Source: Methanomicrobiales archaeon
GTDB taxonomy: Archaea > Halobacteriota > Methanomicrobia > Methanomicrobiales > Methanoculleaceae
DNA length: 6,660 bases
Assembly (NCBI GenBank): GCA_012797575.1
Contig: JAAZOW010000323.1
Coordinates: forward strand, 1-6,660
Direction: 5' to 3'
In this document: positions 5,962 to 6,660 of the stretch, piece by piece
Position numbering within the stretch: the first letter of the stretch is position 1
How the letters are laid out: every line of letters begins with the position of its first letter
Notes under the pieces: model-generated
What the model was told of the DNA's origin: nothing
The model's input: the letters and a program-made list of their open reading frames with translations, nothing else
Databases searched by the model: none
Program-made: the position numbers and the translations under genes

Positions 5962-6345
5962 ACTCCTGATATTGGACTATCGTTGAATCCCCGTATTCAA
6001 GAGATAGCGGGTGACTGGTACCCTGTGGCCGATTGGAGTCGGGGAAGATGAGTCCCTTCCCATGGCGTGTGGGGAGTCCATAGTGCCGGGGAGGAGGTAA
6101 AAAGCTCCCTCCCCTGTCATTCTTGGGCTCAATATGCCAGTATCCCCTGCGAAAAACTCGCACAACCAATATGAGAGATCGATCTCGCTCCGGCCTCTGG
6201 CGATCCCCGGAGCGACCAACACAATCGCAGTTGCCCAAATAGTAAGACTTATGAGCATCTGCACGGACTTTTTGACAAAGTAGCTTACATCGAGGGTAGA
6301 TACTACCAATCAACGTACCACAGTGCGACTGCCAGGCCGACATAT
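5962..6345. other. gene-free stretch with repeat copy 2
   Basis: No known gene is seen. A minus-strand frame at 5977-6309 (110 codons, TTG start) contains one possible membrane helix (LISLTIWATAIVLVAPGIA), but it has no ribosome binding site and runs through the dispersed repeat, so I do not call it. A longer overlapping minus frame (5894-6478) crosses into the HsdM-like gene and is not credible. Confidence 0.4.
6050..6147. repeat. dispersed stem-loop repeat, copy 2
   Basis: Partner of the copy at 3461-3560, in the same orientation. It keeps CCCATG, GTGGGG, GGGGAGG pairing with CCTCCCC (loop containing TAAAAAG), CCTCCCCTGTC and TCAATATGC. The spacing of these landmarks matches copy 1 within a few bases from 6068 on. 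The loop sequence differs while the stem is kept. Confidence 0.5.
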
Positions 6346-6369
6346 GTGAACTACCCCGCCGGCGGCGGA
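6346..6369 (+). repeat. third copy of GTGAACTACCCCGC
   Basis: The 14 bases are identical to those at 2500 and 3055. CCGCC can then pair with GGCGG immediately after, but there is no CTTCC tail. The GTG is in frame with the HsdM-like ATG 16 codons downstream, so the element could serve as an alternative start. Confidence 0.5.
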
Positions 6370-6393
6370 TCGACCACCGATACCTCTTCACAA

Positions 6394-6660
6394 ATGGCTC
6401 ACCTGGAACACATCGAAGCGATCGAAAGGCGACTCTGGAACGCCGCGGGCACATTGCTGGCGAACTCAAACTACGCAAGCAACGAGTACTTCCTGGTCGG
6501 CCTCAGTGCGTCGATTACGAAGAAAGATCTCTACAAAGTCGAGCTGGTGCAGCCCACGGATCGGGTTGTCGAGATGTCCATTGAACATATGCGACCGGTA
6601 GACCTCCAGATTGAGATACTTCAACAGGCTACTGACGATCTCGCACAGGCCCGCGGTCCC
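6394..6660 (+). pseudogene. HsdM start fused to HsdS end, runs off window
   Basis: The frame is open to the window edge (89 codons from ATG 6394, or 105 from the in-frame GTG 6346). Residues 3-34 (HLEHIEAIERRLWNAAG, then ANSNYASNEYFL) are the first segment of type I restriction N6-adenine methylases, which normally continue PVMGLIFLR into several hundred residues. Instead VGLSASITKKDLYKVELV follows. Residues 39-89 look like the last conserved region of a specificity subunit: 'S-I-x-K-K-D-L', a hydrophobic/Pro stretch, then LQIEILQQATDDLAQAR, which in HsdS usually leads to a DLLLPRL-type ending. I infer one in-frame deletion removing most of hsdM and the front of hsdS. The product would have neither methylase nor target-recognition domain. 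HsdM part likely; HsdS part less certain. Confidence 0.65.

Noticed and set aside
5977..6309. 110-codon minus-strand frame with one possible membrane helix
   Set aside because: TTG start without a ribosome binding site, passes through the dispersed repeat, and no homologue is recognised. Mentioned under the gene-free stretch only.
5894..6478. 194-codon minus-strand open frame
   Set aside because: It is antisense to the HsdM-like start and the IS256 end and has no family resemblance; a shadow frame.
1..6660. CRISPR array, tRNA or rRNA genes
   Set aside because: No regularly spaced identical repeats and no cloverleaf with a T-loop sequence were found; the GTGAACTACCCCGC copies are too far apart and irregular to be an array.

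Overview
The window reads as a decayed accessory region of an archaeal genome, most likely a Methanomicrobiales methanogen close to Methanoculleus. The basis is moderate-to-high GC, AGGTGA-type ribosome binding sites, and relics that closely resemble archaeal TnpB, IS256 transposase, UPF0175, HepT/MntA and YhcG proteins. The family calls come from reading motifs in the translations, not from database searches, and the taxonomic call is an inference.

Only three genes look undamaged. Two form a HepT/MntA toxin-antitoxin pair on the minus strand (4787-3988). The third is a small antitoxin-like gene (2403-2672). Nearly everything else recognisable is broken. From left to right: 1-941 has no gene I can name, only a possible terminator. 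On the minus strand follow a truncated and frameshifted YhcG/DUF1016 nuclease relic (1443-942), the first codons of a PIN-type toxin (1538), its UPF0175 antitoxin with three single-base frameshifts (1783-1519), and a sugar-nucleotide epimerase relic with several deletions (about 2324-1885). On the plus strand follow the antitoxin, its VapC toxin with two internal stop codons (2669-3058), a frameshifted minimal nucleotidyltransferase (3055-3291), a gene-free stretch with a stem-loop repeat (3292-3632), and a TnpB fragment (3633-3959). Next come HepT/MntA, a hairpin resembling an IS200/IS605 right end (4825-4861), an IS256-family transposase relic with its left terminal sequence (4999-5961), and a second copy of the stem-loop repeat (6050-6147). 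The window ends inside an apparent in-frame fusion of the start of a type I restriction methylase (HsdM) to the end of its specificity subunit (HsdS).

Two patterns link these pieces. First, a 14-base sequence, GTGAACTACCCCGC, occurs three times (2500, 3055, 6346), and a variant with a complete hairpin occurs at 4825. It lies inside one gene, at the stop/start junction of two others, and in frame ahead of the HsdM start. It looks like the end of an IS200/IS605-type element scattered as small remnants. Second, the relics are mostly toxin-antitoxin, restriction and transposon modules. The region therefore looks like a defence and mobile-element island in which a single toxin-antitoxin pair, lying between a TnpB relic and a right-end hairpin, has kept its reading frames.
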